From Zhengitettix transpicula (lineage: Eukaryota > Arthropoda > Insecta > Orthoptera > Tetrigidae), in contig CM073591.1 in the NCBI GenBank assembly GCA_037074705.1, positions 87,028,032-87,092,031 on the forward strand: DNA of 64,000 nt, read 5' to 3'. Below the pieces are notes generated by a model. It searched no databases, was not told the DNA's origin, and was given only the letters and a program-made list of their open reading frames with translations. Made by a program: the position numbers and the translations under genes. Shown one piece after another: positions 23,351-35,816 of the stretch; the stretch's first letter is position 1, and each line of letters begins with the position of its first letter.

Positions 23351-23689
23351 AATGAAAAACTAAAAATTAACATTTCCAAATTTTTACAAGTAAATATTGA
23401 GAAAATAATGTAAAGGATTGCAATTTCAGCAAAATAAATATATTTGAATACAGTACATAAAACAAGGATTTATAATATGTTATCATGATTTCTTAATACA
23501 AGGAAATGTAGATGAAGAAAATGCTCTCTTCTCGTCAGTAAAATTAAGTGTCCCTTCGTGATTGCAAAACGTATAACACCTTTGGTTTCTCTATGAAAGA
23601 AATTAGTTGATCGTAAAACAATGTTCCAAACGAATAAAGTATTTTTCACAGATTCTCAATTATAATATTCACTTGAATTAGGCCATGAA

Positions 23690-23860
23690 GAAAAAATGAC
23701 TTGTAATTTGCAGGTGAGCCGAATTTCCGTCTATGGAAGAATTTCTCGCCGGATTGGGGGTCGACAAGTATAGTTTGGTGCTTAGAGCGTGCACCCGGTA
23801 AGAGGGAGGTCCTGGGTTAAATTCCCGGTCTGATCGACAGTTTTCCTCATGCCTAAAATA
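23690..23860 (+). repeat. tRNA-derived SINE
   Basis: The segment from about 23750 has an A-box-like TATAGTTTGGTGC and, about 45 bases later, a B-box-like GGGTTAAATTCCC (consensus GGTTCRANTCC), in tRNA-like order and spacing. It does not fold as an intact tRNA gene by eye, and no downstream terminator run is evident. A tRNA pseudogene is the alternative. Confidence 0.5.
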
Positions 23861-25059
23861 AATATTCACTTAATTATCTTTTTCATATTTGCAAGATGGG
23901 CACCATAAACATATTATAAATGATAAATTTACCTTACAAAAATAAAGTAGCCTATAACCAAACAACACTGTTGGATATTCTCACTGGATAGATTAAGGTG
24001 CTAGCAACATAACTCTCAAATAATCATCAGAGCATAGTTGTCAGAATATTACAAGCCTGAGTTAGCAGTTTAAATTTTTTACTCCGGAGGAATTTATTTT
24101 CAAATTAAATACGTACAAGTAAAATCATGTACGAAGGTAAGTTGTAAAATTCATGGATGTTTTTAAACTGAAATATATTGAATACTAAATTTTGTGTATG
24201 TAAAAGCATAATAGTATTTTAATGGAAGAAATTTGAATTGATATTTTTATGTATATAAAAATAAAAATTATTGGATTTCTTAAGTAAAATTTCATCAAGA
24301 ACGTTTGAAGTTTGTAAATGTACCATTAAATGAATTTTTTGAAATAGATATAGTGTTCCATTGAGACTTATTTGATTATAAAACACGTGAAAGCTATTCT
24401 CATACCAGCTGAGGTAGTGCAGAATTTAATTTCGAATCCCCTTCTGGTTATCCTGATTTTCGGTTCCTCCAAATACAGTATTAATACAATACTTAACTCG
24501 GTCTTATCAGCCTCCAATACCTCCAATGACAAACAAAATCCAGTGATTAAACTATAGGGGAATCATATCTCTGAAACGTGCCGTCTATATTACGCTAAAC
24601 AATTTGACAGCCTAGACGTCGTAGTGATCGAAAAATGTAACCAGAGTTTGAAACATAAATATTGTGAAAGGCGTCAACTATCGGTGTTTTCATACCTGTA
24701 GTGGAAAGTTTTCGGATATGGATACCGTGAATTATATATTTGGACATTATTTAATTATTGTGAATTTTTTAAGTATACGAATAGGGTGAGATTAGAGGAG
24801 ACAGGATGTAAGTCGACACGACCGGATGGTAGTCGCGACCGCTGTCAGCCTCATCTAAAATCAACTCTCCCTTGGGAATTTTTTCTGTGGCGTGGTAATA
24901 GAAATGTACGATAAAATCTGACGATGATTTAACTTTTGGCAGCCATTTTTGAATTATAATAGGAACCCCACTTCGAAACTGGTTTGATATATTGAAGGGA
25001 AGGGAAGCTCTGTAAAATATCGAGAGTCGCTCTGAGACACTCGACCAAAGAGGAGGATT
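23861..25059. other. AT-rich non-coding stretch
   Basis: No gene or mobile element recognised. A 134-codon minus-strand frame that begins in the SINE at 25173 runs on to 24769, but it has no recognisable motif. Confidence 0.4.
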
Positions 25060-25235
25060 ACGATCCATTACGATCATTAATTTTCTTTTAAAGTTTATAG
25101 TCACATCAACCGTCAGGTCAAGAGCGACTTTTTGTACTCTGTTAGATCTGACGCAAACACACACACACAACATTCATGCCATTGCCGGGACCTCAGTGAT
25201 GCTAGACAGCCACACTGTCCACTACACCACAGGAT
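25060..25235 (-). repeat. tRNA-derived SINE, family S2, copy 1
   Basis: On the minus strand the head is CTGTGGTGTAGTGGACAG, with an A-box match (GTGTAGTGG), then a degenerate B-box (GAGGTCCCGG), then GTTGTGTGTGTGT. The body AAAGTCGCTCTTGACCTGAC is followed by GTTGATGTGACTATAA. The same body lies behind a tRNA-like head at 49790-49985, so this is a family with a conserved 3' part, most likely LINE-mobilised. Confidence 0.65.
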
Positions 25236-25609
25236 ATCGGCATTAAATTTTATTTTACTTTTACTTTAAATGTTGTGACCATACATACCTTTCACGTCTC
25301 TAAGCTTGAGTGTGAAAATATTCATTAACCCGATTGCTTTCCTTTCTATATTATTTATTTCGCTTAGCATTACTTGTAAGACGTCTGCCGCAGGTGGTTT
25401 GCGTTCGATGTAGTTAGCGTAAGTTTTTTTCCGTTTTCTGAGTGAACTATATCTTATATCACTCGGCGAACCATTTTTTTAATATACAAAAAATTTTTTA
25501 ATCGGAAGATTTTACAAATGTGATTCACTGATGACGTTAACATGTTAAAATTAACTTGAAGAAATGTAGTTGCTTCTTGAGTGAGTAGTTGAAGAGGAAG
25601 TAATGAATT

Positions 25610-25612
<3 letters not shown>

Positions 25613-25699
<87 letters not shown>
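25613..25699. repeat. Compound microsatellite (AC)n then (AT)n
   Basis: About 25 AC units at 25613-25661 pass directly into about 19 AT units up to 25699. The (AT)n portion is the left flank of the solo LTR that starts at 25700. Confidence 0.98.
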
Positions 25700-25702
<3 letters not shown>

Positions 25703-26666
25703 ACTACTAATTAAGAAGGCCATTGTTTAAATAATTGGATTGTTTAGCGGTACAAATTCTTAAAGACGACAATGACGACAGGCTCTTTGTCGGCGGTGTT
25801 TGTTGCGAGCTGCTAGGACTGGCTGAAGGCAGTCTGGCGGATATTATGGTCGAGAGAGGGTGCAAAATTTAAAAGTACGAACAGCGTGACCCAAGCTGAA
25901 AATTTCAAATCAGAGAATTATATGTTACAAAAATCCAAGTAAAAGGTCTGGACGGAGAGACACTTCATAAAAACCGCAAAGCTGAAACAAAAAGTTTAGC
26001 GCCACGTTCCGATACATACGAGTACCGAAATAACATTTTCCCGCATAAAGGCATTGAGAAATAATACGTCCGACTGTTGACCGGAGTTGTGGCTGATCGA
26101 GATCACGAAAGAATAATACAAGAACTCCAACCGTGTGTTTTGATCATGATGTGTAGAATCAGTGATTAAATGCCTTTTTAGTGAATGGTGTCTCCAAGCT
26201 CCGAAAACTAAGTTTGGTACCAACAGGACATTTGTAAGTACAAACCAAAATAATTAAATTCTGTAAACGGTAATTAAGGGTATTAGTCAGATTTCGTTAT
26301 TTTCATTTTTGTTAGATTTCGTATTCCGTTCGTTTCAATTTGATTGAATTTTTAATTATTTAATTTATAATTTTTGATTGATCTTACTTATCAAAACCAG
26401 TTGAAGACCCTGAGAAGAAGAGTTATTAAATTAGATTGTTTGTGAAATATAAAAGATTGTATTTTACTTTGAATGCCACCAATTATAAATAAAAACTATT
26501 TGTTTGTTAATTTTGAAATTATTGAATTCGGCGTGCCAACCTATGGCAAATCATTTGTGAAAAACTAAATGAACACCTGTTAAATTAATCTTTGGCAAAT
26601 TAAAATTTTTTTATCATGATCATTTTGTTAAATAATTTCTTTAATTAACCTTTATTTTTGCTCATT

Positions 26667-26669
<3 letters not shown>
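25700..26669 (+). mobile_element. Solo LTR inserted in an (AT)n tract
   Basis: A 970-bp unit starts TGTACTACTAATTA and ends CTCATTACA, with (AT)n on both sides (25662-25699 and 26670-26706). It is homologous to 56247-57151 in order and sequence: GGATTGTTTAGCGGTAC, GGCTCTTTGTCGGCG and GTCAGATTTCG are shared or nearly so. The family block reads CCAGTTGAAGACCCTGAGAA at 26397-26416. With no internal region, it is what remains after recombination between two LTRs. Confidence 0.8.

Positions 26670-26706
<37 letters not shown>
26670..26706. repeat. (AT)n microsatellite
   Basis: Continuation of the target tract on the right side of the solo LTR. A LINE fragment begins immediately beyond it. Confidence 0.97.
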
Positions 26707-26711
<5 letters not shown>

Positions 26712-26764
26712 TTACGGTTGTTGCCAGGTCGATTTGTCTTTTTCCTTTTCGCCTTCTGAAGGGT

Positions 26765-27430
26765 TTAGGTGAAGGAGGGTGGGATTCTGTATTTGAGATA
26801 ATGAGAGATATTGATGTGGTGATTTGTATTTCGTTGGGTTAGGGAGGTTTGAATTATGTTTTTTTGGGGGGTGGTGGGAATATTTAGATCATTGTGGATT
26901 CTAACGTTAGTAACGTACCAAAGACAGTTATTTATGAAGAGGAGTATTTTATTTTGGGATATTTGAATTTTATTTATGTGGGTGGTAGCGGCCGAACCCC
27001 AGATATAACAGGCATAAAACCAGTGGGGATATATGAGGAATGTGTAAAGGTGCCTTTTTGTTGTGAAGGATAAATGAGATTTCGGGTTCAGTAATGGTTT
27101 TAACTTGTGGAATCTGTGGAGTATTATTTTTCTAAGGTGGGAAGTGTGAAGGGACCATGTTAGTTTGGAGTCGATGGGTAGGCCGAGGTATTTATGGGAA
27201 GATTTAGTAGGGATAGTGGAGTTGATAGTGACTGATAGGTCTTAGCCTTTTCTTTTTGGGGTTACGGTTACGGATTTGGAAGGATTAACGACTGCGCCAG
27301 TCGTTGGCCCAGATTGAAATGAGATTTAAGGATGTTTAAAGGTGCTTTGTTGCGGTTTCGTAGTCGTGTGCGTGAGAAGTGATAGCGGTATCGTCTGCGA
27401 ATATTGAGGTGGTAGTAGAGGATCAGCGAA
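26765..27430 (-). pseudogene. Jockey-type LINE reverse transcriptase relic
   Basis: Found by reading the minus strand directly. FADDTAITSHAHDYETA near 27360-27412 contains the FADD active site. After two breaks, a 130-codon open segment ends at a stop at 26765-26767. It includes HKYLGLPIDSKLTWSLHTSH (about 27160-27220), the classic post-palm motif, and LLFINNCLWYVTNVRIHNDL near 26900, the C-terminal motif of Jockey-clade pol proteins. The N-terminal domains are absent. It differs in sequence from the LINE at 1035-2466, so at least two LINE lineages are present. Confidence 0.8.
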
Positions 27431-28949
27431 CCATGAAAACCACCTCAATGGATTATAATTTTATTTGACGAATTATGGACAAATGTCGTCGTACTATATT
27501 AAATTAAGTAGTACTTGTTACTGACATTTTACGAACAGGTTATGGAGGGACACATACCATCATTGCGTGTATTATTTTCCCAAGCTACGATTCTAATTTC
27601 CGATCACATTTTCCATAATTTAGCTGACCAGCCGATACGCTGTGTAGAATTTTGTAGGACTTAACAATGGCTGTAGAATGTTAATGTACGCAGACATATC
27701 TAGTTCTTATACACCAGACCTTCGACAATAAAATACCCTGAAAATGTCACAAACAGAAGCTCTCTGCTCTGAAGGCGAATATTTAGGTTAAGCATAAGGA
27801 TAATTAACATCATGAATTGTATTCCGTCTTATCCCTTGGACTATTTTCATCACACTCCCAAATCATTTGAACTTAGTCTGTCAATAAAATATATCACATT
27901 ACACGCCCAAACCCAAATACGCAGCCATGATTGATAATGACTTTCAAAAATTCCCCATTTTGACAGCTTAATGACTGTCGTTTGAATTCCACAATTGCAC
28001 GTAAACTATACGCTCGAAACTATCGATGAATTCTTGTCAGGTATTATTGTATTATCACAATTTGGTTAGTAGCGTTGAAAGCACATTAACGAATGACGGG
28101 GGAAGAAATTAAGTTACAACATTTAATTACGTGTTTTATGGCATACAATTCCAGATAAAATGTGAATTGTATTATTAACATAATTACGTTCAGTTGATGT
28201 ATAGGTGTCAAGTCTGCGAGGAACAAGTGCAACTCGTAAGCCAGTAAAACATCGTCATTGTCGCATCTGCAATGCAAATGACGCACTCGACGCGCATCTC
28301 ATTAGCAGTGGTGGCTTCGAGCCAACCACATGCTCGTCCACTACAGACTTACCCCTTCCGGGTCAATTAGTGGTGTACTCAGTCCATACCCCTTTAGCAA
28401 AACATCACTTCAATGGACACTCTCCAGTGGTAATCATTTGTAATGGCATCATATCATTATGACCGAGGACATTATATTATAAACATGGTAACGTTTTCCA
28501 ACCAAGTAATACTCATCCTGTAACTACATCAGGTAAATCAACGTAATTTAGATCTATATGGGTTTGTGGGAATGCTAAACAGATCTCCAAACATCTTCCA
28601 TAGAGCGATTACATGTCACGCTTCCTTGTACTCGTTTATTAGCAATATATGCTGATGTTTAAAAATCACTGTACCACATATTTAATTAATTTTATAAGAA
28701 ACTTTGCAAGGAAAGCTCTATATCACAATAAATCAGTTAAAAATTCAGTAAACAATAGAAATTATAGAACGAATTACATATTAAGCTTTATATATCACTA
28801 TCTGACGCCTCGCGTTTCCCGGTTATTTATTTATCTCTATTTTATATTAGACAGAAAAATGAGTGCACTCCGTGTCCAAACAGTATTTTTAGTTTCATTG
28901 CAGGAGTTAGAAAAAATCTGGGGCGAACGCACCCTCTAGTAAACAGCAG
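27431..28949. other. Non-coding stretch
   Basis: No exon recognised. Open frames of 60-96 codons at 28086-28462 and 28649-28939 show no motif. The patch 28210-28400 is less AT-rich and may be an unrecognised repeat. Confidence 0.4.
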
Positions 28950-29115
28950 AGTTGTCCATCGAAGAAATCCACTCCGATCTACTTCATATACTACCCCTGC
29001 GACTTGCTAATTGCGATCGATAATGCAAATCTTACTGAAAATTGCAATCTGTTAAAGTTAAAAGCGTCGTCTGTTAGAATGAATGATACGCAAGGGATAA
29101 AAACGGTTTCACGCT
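28950..29115 (+). repeat. Dispersed repeat R3, copy 1
   Basis: Matches 48252-48430 at about 65-70% by eye. AGTTGTCC starts both, GATCGATAATGCAAATCT pairs with GATCGATAACGCAAGTCT, CTGAAAATTG pairs with CTGGAAATTG, and a TCTGTT(A/G)AGATGA-type block follows. The family is not recognised, and neither copy has clear ends. Confidence 0.5.
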
Positions 29116-29419
29116 CTCTCTCTTTCCTTATGAGATAGTCACTTCAATTAATTTAATGCCCAGTTAATCTTCAAATATCATATTCCGAACATACACATAA
29201 ATCGTTACTGTTGTATAAATTAATAAACATTCATTAGAGCACGAATGAAATATTTCTGACTTTTTTCCTACTTTCCATGCTTCTTTATATATTTATTACC
29301 CAAGTATATTTAGAAAACAACAGTATTTTTGAATGAATTCTAGGAGTCCACGTAAACCTTCTCGTAATACATTTGTAGAATTCCGCCTTTATTTGCAATT
29401 GCATAAACGTTTTTGCAGG

Positions 29420-30049
29420 GGAGGTCTGCGGTACTACACAGGTCTGCGAGGGCTATTCTCTCGCAGGATATACCTTTGAGGGATGTTCTCTCGCAGGCAG
29501 AACATTGTAGGAGAGATACGAAGGGGCTACCTTTGGGGAATGCTGCGTGGGTGGGGAGAACCTTGTAGGAGCGATACGAAGGGGCTACCTTTGGGGAGCC
29601 ATTTCCTCTCCGTTTTTGAACTAAGGTTCCCACAAGCCGAGGCACCTCGGCCTGTTCTGAGAGAAGTATGTAACGGGGTTACAGACCTTGGGCATACGGT
29701 AAGAGTTGTCCGCTATTTCCGTTGGAATAGTCGGCCAGCTGCCTCCTAAACTGGTCGAGGTACGGAGAAGAGAATGCTGCGTCCGTACAGCAAACTCCTC
29801 TCCCGCACTATCGGAAGGGCGTGGGACAAATACCCAATGCCCGACCTACCTGATGCAGGTTTTTCTAGGATTTTCCCTGCATTTCTTTAGGCGAATGCCG
29901 GGTAGGATCCTTAAAATATAGCCCGGGGGCCCTACTTAACCCTTGGCTACCTTCCTCTACCCTTCCGCATCCCCCCTTTCAAATCTCTTCGTATGCTATT
30001 AAAGGGGAGTTGCCCAACGTGGCATGTAGCCTTTTGCCCTAAAAAAAAA
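29420..30049 (+). repeat. R1 dispersed retroposon, copy D (with 5' extension)
   Basis: Plus-strand copy ending in GCCCT plus nine As at 30049. Upstream of the GTTCCCACAAGCC block (about 29626) it continues with CTCTCGCAGG-type repeats and a duplicated GATACGAAGGGGCTACCTTT (about 29516 and 29573), comparable to the 5' portion of copy C. This suggests the full-length unit is at least 550-630 bp. Confidence 0.8.
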
Positions 30050-30545
30050 GTTTTTTCAGGAAACTCACATCAGATTTTGCATATTCGTTCCCAATTGAAA
30101 ACGATATATTAGTACCGTAACTCTTTGACTTTGTAAAACAACTGATAACGTAATTATATTCCGAAATGGAACCAATTTCATTAAAATTTTATTTCATTCT
30201 TATGAATACATTAAAATAAATTCATAGTAATAATGGGATTTTCAGGAATATCGACGAGACAAGTATTTTATATTTACAAAATAACGTAGAACATTGATCA
30301 GTAATACTCGTAAAGAGAACTCTTTGAAAAGGGAATTTCCGGGGAAACTACGTGTGGTCGACCTTTAATACGGTTAACAAATTTTTCGTTTGATATTACA
30401 TTTATTTGTATTGGACTGACTTTATATTTTTTATATTCAATTCTCTGTAATTCTTTCTTTTAGACTCATAGTTTAAGGGTGAAATAATTACAGAACATTA
30501 AATGTAAAATAATTAACATATTTTATCAATGTTATGTTTTACAGT
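30050..30545. other. AT-rich non-coding stretch
   Basis: Nothing recognised. Confidence 0.45.
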
Positions 30546-31230
30546 ACTTTTTTGAAGTGTTTGACAGGCAAAAATTGCGTATTGATTCCTCGTAATTCGG
30601 AAAGTTTTTGTGTCATTTTAGTGTCCAGTTTTTGTCATTACGCAACTCGCACAAATTAGTGTACTGTAACGCGTGTATTTTGGTTTAGTTTTGCTTTGTC
30701 TCGAAAGTGTTGTTTGCTGTGGTTTGGAGAATTCGAAATCTTGCACGTGCGTGGGGGTGGAGGAGATAAATATTTCCATCCAAGTAATTTTCGTGTCCTG
30801 ACTCGATTGTTGGCCTCAACATGACAGAATAGTTGGCCATTGTTGACTAGCGGAACTGCAGCTGCGTGCTATAACTCTTCTAACAATGGAAAAATCAGTG
30901 CAACTGACATTTCGACGAAGTTTTCTAATAATGAAAAAAGTAAAAGAATGGGAGGCTATAATGGAGGGAACGGAGATAAGCTTTTGAAACTGGACAGTTG
31001 TTCTGCGCTCACCGCAGCTGGTGGATGTAATTATGAGAGGCTGCGTATTGCGTTACCTGCATACGTTTTAAGTGTCACCGATAAACAAATCTCATAAGTT
31101 CTGCTGTAAACTTTTCCAAGTTGTTGTCTTTCATATAGTCCGAGGCAGAATCGTCGTGAGAAAGGGGCCACAATTTGTTAGTGAAGAGTTCATCGAAGCC
31201 ACACAATTTAGTACGACGGCTTGCCAGCAA
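30546..31230. other. Less AT-rich, apparently low-copy island
   Basis: Base composition is closer to balanced here than in the flanks, there is an E-box CACGTG at about 30745, and no block recurs elsewhere in the window. Open frames on the plus strand (30840-31097, 31072-31338) lack ATG starts and known motifs. It may be UTR or promoter sequence connected with the possible exon at 31231-31453. Confidence 0.35.
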
Positions 31231-31453
31231 TCAATCCCGGAGGCCGACGCCATGGCCAGTGGTCAACCCCTGAGTCGACACCTTGCAGTGGTCCTGACTA
31301 AAGTCATCACTGCAGTTAACCCGTTCCGCCGGCTGTGAGATACGGAAACGCCAGTACGTCAGTACGAGAGCTACAGCAAACAACACAACACAGAATAGCA
31401 GTACGTATTTGGTACGAGCAGCAGAATTCTTGTACGTAAAATCCACAGGTGCC
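31231..31453 (-). CDS. Possible exon of a single-pass membrane protein
   Basis: On the minus strand CTCTTATCTCAG ends at 31454, a good splice acceptor. The exon then stays open for 74 codons to a stop at 31231-31233. It reads APVDFTYKNSAARTKY, then a hydrophobic helix VLLFCVVLFAVALVLTYW, then RFRISQPAERVNCSDD. A 19-20 residue apolar helix bracketed by basic residues is a typical signal-anchor or transmembrane segment. If the upstream exon ends with ATG this would be the N-terminus of a type II protein; otherwise it is a C-terminal anchor. The true 3' end could also be a splice donor before the stop (for example AAG|GTGTCG near 31302). The family is not recognised. Confidence 0.4.
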
Positions 31454-32189
31454 TGAGATAAGAGTTTTTCATACTTAACTGAAATAAACTTATTACAAAT
31501 TCTTTAATAGTCAATAATATTTTTTTGATTTAACATAAAAACCCAGCCCACAAAAATAATTCTTTACAGTACATTATCATTTTGCTCCTCTTAATTGAAA
31601 TAAAAATTCACCATATCTTCTGAATACCTTTTCTAAACAAACATCTTCAAACATTACATTGCTACTGTTCCCAACTTCACTGTAATGACCTCACACTTCC
31701 GCTAAAAGATATCTTCTATTTCCGTTGAAGTTTTTCAAATTTCCGTTTCACTCTCTCTTTTTTGACATGTCAAAAAAATTATCGGACCGCACGTCTGATT
31801 ACAACATCTGGAGGTGTAAAACATTCACAACTTAATACCAAAATTAGACTTGAATTTGTTCACTACAATAAATTTGGGCTTCACACTGTCACCCGCCATA
31901 TGAAGTCTAGGTGATGCACTTTCCTAAACGTGATTTTATCTGTTCGGCCAGGGATTTTCTTCGCTTTACAAAAAAACGGTTGAACGGTTTTTGTCTGAAA
32001 TTGTATCTTAAATTGTCATCCAACATTTGAAAAAGGTTCAATTTTAAAATTCAGTCCGCCCAATTTATTTTTAGTAGGTACAACATCTTTGTCGTCAAGA
32101 GTAGGAGATATAGATGGAACCAAAACGTAACAAAAAGTATTAAATCTAAAAATCTTTATACTGAAACAATGCATTATAAGTAATCTTCT
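31454..32189. other. AT-rich stretch, possible intron of the exon at 31231-31453
   Basis: No repeat or coding block recognised. The strand and acceptor of the neighbouring exon imply that any upstream exon lies in this direction. Confidence 0.35.
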
Positions 32190-35100
32190 TCTTCTTATAA
32201 ATAAAAAAGAGTGTATGTATGTTTGTATGTTTGTTTGTATGTTTGTATGTTCGTTATACAAATCTACACCGGTAGAGCAAATTTCACCAAATTTCGTACA
32301 CGTGTTCTTTACGACCAGGAAACAAACACTGTCGGGGTGAGATATGTCTACCACCCCCAGAAGCGGGGGTGCACGGAGGTTGAAATATTTAAACATGCTA
32401 AAACAGCCGATATTTTAGTCGGATGATAATTTTTAGGGGTCCAAGATATTTATGGTGTTTCTACCGATGTTTTCTGAATATAATTTTCATCCCCTACACC
32501 CTGGGAAAAGAGCACCCTTAGGGTTTGGGGTGGAGAATACAAATCTATACCGGTGGATCAAATTTCACCAAATTTCGTACACGTGTTCTTTGCGACCAGG
32601 AAAACAACACTGTTGGGGTGAGACGCGCCTACCACCCCCAGAAGCGGGGGTGGACGGGGGTGGAAATATTTTAACATGCTAAAACAGTCGATATTTCAGT
32701 CGGATAAATATTTTTAGGAGTCAAAGATATTTATAGTATTTCCGCTGATGATATCTGAATATAATTTTCAACCTCTACACCCTGGGGAAAGAGCACCACT
32801 AGCGTTTGGGGTGGAGAATACAAATCTACACCGCTGGAGCAAATTTCACCAAATTTCGTACACGGGTTCTTTGCGACCAGGAAAACAACACTGTCGGGGT
32901 GAGACGCGTCTACCAACCCCAGAAGCAGGGGTGGACGGGGTTGAAATACTTAAACATGCTAAAACAGCAGGTATTAGATTTGGATAAATATTTTCGGGGT
33001 CAAAGATATTGATTGTGTTTCTACCGATGTTATCTGAATATAATATTCATCTCCTACGCCATGGGAAAAGGGCACCCTTAGGATTTGGGGTGGAGTTGCT
33101 TTACAGAAAAATAACGCGAATACAACCGAGTTTGGAGTCAAATCGAAGGTTATGGATGTCAGTGAGTTTACTTCGGATAAATATTTTTAATTGCCCATTT
33201 AACTCGAAAGGGTGGGGGTTGGAAGGGAAAATAAATAGTGAGTTCTTGCGCGTTCTTGGAGGAGAATTACGTGAATACTATTTCAACGGATGTGTTTTGA
33301 AAATATAAATCCCTTTAGACATTAGTGGTGAGCTTGCTTAGGGCTGGGGGTGAGAATTGTCTATTATTCTAAAACTGCCAAAATGTTATGTGTTTATGGG
33401 TAAACTAGATTGATAGTGTTTCTACCGATGTGATATGAGTAAAAATTCAAACCTTTCCACCACGGGAAAGTAGCAGATTTAGGGGTGGTGTTGTTCATAC
33501 TATTTTAACCGATGTTGTTTCCATTAATAACGACGTTTAATCTTATAAATAAAAATGAGTGTATGTATGTATGTATGTTAATGTTTGTATATTTGTATGT
33601 TTGTATATTTGTATGTTCGTTATATAAATCTACAACGCTGGAGAAAATTTCACCAAATTTCGTACACGTGTTCTTTGCGATCAGGAAACAAACACTGTCG
33701 GGGTGAGACGCGTCTACCACCCCTAGAAGCGGGGGTGGACGGGGGTGGAAATATTTAAACATGCTAAAACAGTCGATATTTCAGTCGGATAAATATTTTT
33801 AGGGGTCAAAGATATTTATAGTGTTTCCACTGATGATATCTGAATATATATTTCAACCTCTACACCCTGGGGAAAGAGCACCCCTAGCGTTTGGGGTGGA
33901 GAATACGAATCTATACCGGTGGATCAAATTTCACCAAATTTCGTACACGTGTTCTTTGCGACCAGGAAACAAACACAGTCGGGGTGAGACGCGTCTACCA
34001 CCCCCAGATGCGGGGGTGGACGGGGGTTGAAAAATTTAAACATGCTAAAACAGTCGATATTTCAGTCGGATAAATATTTTTAGGGGTCACAGATATTCAT
34101 AGTGTTTCTACCGACTGTTGGGGTAAAACGCGTCTACCACCCCCAGAAGCGGGTCGGGATTATCAGTAGAGCACTTTTAGGTGTTGGGTGGAGGAACGCT
34201 GCAATAAAATAACGCGAATACAACCGAGATTGGAGTCAAATCCAAGCATCAAATTGGCCATTTAGCCCCAAGGGGCGGGAGTGGATGGGATGGAAATTTT
34301 CTAACATGTTAAATCATCGATATTAGCGTGGAATAAATAAATGCCGGGACCATTGACGTTGATAGTATTTCTACCGATGTTGTTCGTAGGTATGATAGGG
34401 GTGGGGCTGGACGGGATTTCCTTGAAAATAACGGGAAAACAACCGAGATTCGAGTCAAATCGAAGGTAATGGATGTCCCTGAATTTATTTATGACAATCT
34501 GGACAATTCGCGGGTATCGGCTGGGTTGGGATGAGTTGACCAGCTGTTTTATCGTCAATTAAATATATTTCGGGATGAATTAGATTAATAAAATTTCCCT
34601 ACATGTTCTCTGTTTATAATTTCAACCCCTTTCTGATTCGGAAGGGTGCACCCTTAAGGGTTGGCGTGGAAGTAGCATTAGATAAAAATAAACCAGAAAC
34701 TTTCAGTATTGTCAGTGAGTTTAATTATGACATTAAACTTGACCGTTTAAGTCCCCGAAGCGGGAGTGGTCGGCGGTGAAAAATTTCAAACATGTTAAAC
34801 GGTCGATATTTGCGATAATTATTTCCTGGGGTTAATTTCTTTGATAGTATTTATATCGATGTTGTTCGTGTATAATTTAACCCCTGTGAGGGGAGCAAGC
34901 TTAGGGGTGGGGTGGAGGTACGTTAAATAAAATCCCGCAAAAACAACCGAGATTCGAATCAATTCCGAGACTATGAATGTCGCTGAATCTAATTGTGACA
35001 ACCTGGGTAACGCGACGGGTTCGGGAGGTTTTGGGCGGGGGAAGAAATTTTCAGACAATGTAATCGGCCGATATTTGCGTGGAATACATTCTTTTTCACT

Positions 35101-35322
35101 ATCGCATATTTGTGGGGGTGGTCATCTTCTAACATGTAAAAACGGCCGACATATTTAGTCAATGACTTCATCCCCCTTCGGCATGGGAGGTGAGCACATT
35201 TAGGGATAGAGTTCGAGGAGCTTTACATAAAAATAGCGCAAAAGTAACCAAAATTGGAGTCTTATGGATGGTTATAGATAAATGACATCTCGGGCAACGC
35301 CGGCACCCAGCTAGTTATTTTA
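32190..35322 (+). mobile_element. Helentron-like element(s), block 2, with exact 281-bp internal period
   Basis: Two heads of the same kind occur, at about 32195 and 33540: ATAAATAAAAA(T)GAGTGTATG, tandem TATGT/TTGTA repeats, then an ATACAAATCTACACC-type block. The block AAATTTCGTACACG recurs at 32289, 32570 and 32851, exactly 281 bp apart, and again at 33655 and 33936, also 281 bp apart. The downstream half matches block 1 (for example 35050-35265 with 14290-14520). The 3' end at about 35295-35322 reads GGGCAACGCCGGC followed by CAGCTAGTT. A short hairpin followed by a CTAGT-like end is typical of Helitron/Helentron-derived elements. Two heads and one tail suggest one copy inserted in, or tandem with, another. 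No Rep/helicase gene is present. Confidence 0.65.
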
Positions 35323-35546
35323 TAAAAGTAGACCTAGACCTTAGGCAGGCCGCACACCGTCGGCGACGATTTGTCTCGAGTCAAAACGTCGCAAACTGTC
35401 TGAAGCAAAATGACTCGAGTCCAAACGTCGGAAGCAAAATGAGTCGAGGCAAAATCGTCGCCGACAAAATGTTTCAAACTGTCTGAGACGGTTTCAGGTT
35501 GTTTCTAGCTGTATCTAGCAACCAAACTCATTTAATATCAGTGAAG

Positions 35547-35774
35547 ATGGAGCGTGACGACGAAATAGCTGTTATTATTTATTGTTATATGTTGTTGGAA
35601 GAAGACAAAAGTGCTCGAGATTTATGGGTACACCCAATTAATACTAAAAGAAATATAAACGGTTTTCTTAATGAATTACGAGCGGATGAAAACAAATTTT
35701 TCAATTTCATAAGAATGAGCTCCAAAAGTTTCGATTTTATTTTGGATAAGAAAGCAAGACACTATTTTTCGTAG
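35547..35774 (+). pseudogene. Harbinger transposase, N-terminal part
   Basis: ATG at 35547 opens a 75-codon frame with RDLWVHPINTKRNINGFLNE and, 15 residues on, FFNFIRMSSKSFDFIL. This WVHP...FFxxxRM order is the N-terminal signature of HARBI1-like transposases, upstream of the catalytic DDE domain. The frame ends at TAG beside GTAGGT (35770 onwards), which could be a splice donor, so this may be a first exon. The catalytic Asp and Glu residues are not present in the remaining copy. Confidence 0.8.
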
Positions 35775-35816
35775 GTAATATATTATTACATACATACATT
35801 GTTATTTTAACTTATT

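Noticed and set aside
24769..25173. 134-codon minus-strand open frame
   Set aside because: It begins inside an S2 SINE and its first residues come from a GT microsatellite. No domain or splice signals are visible.
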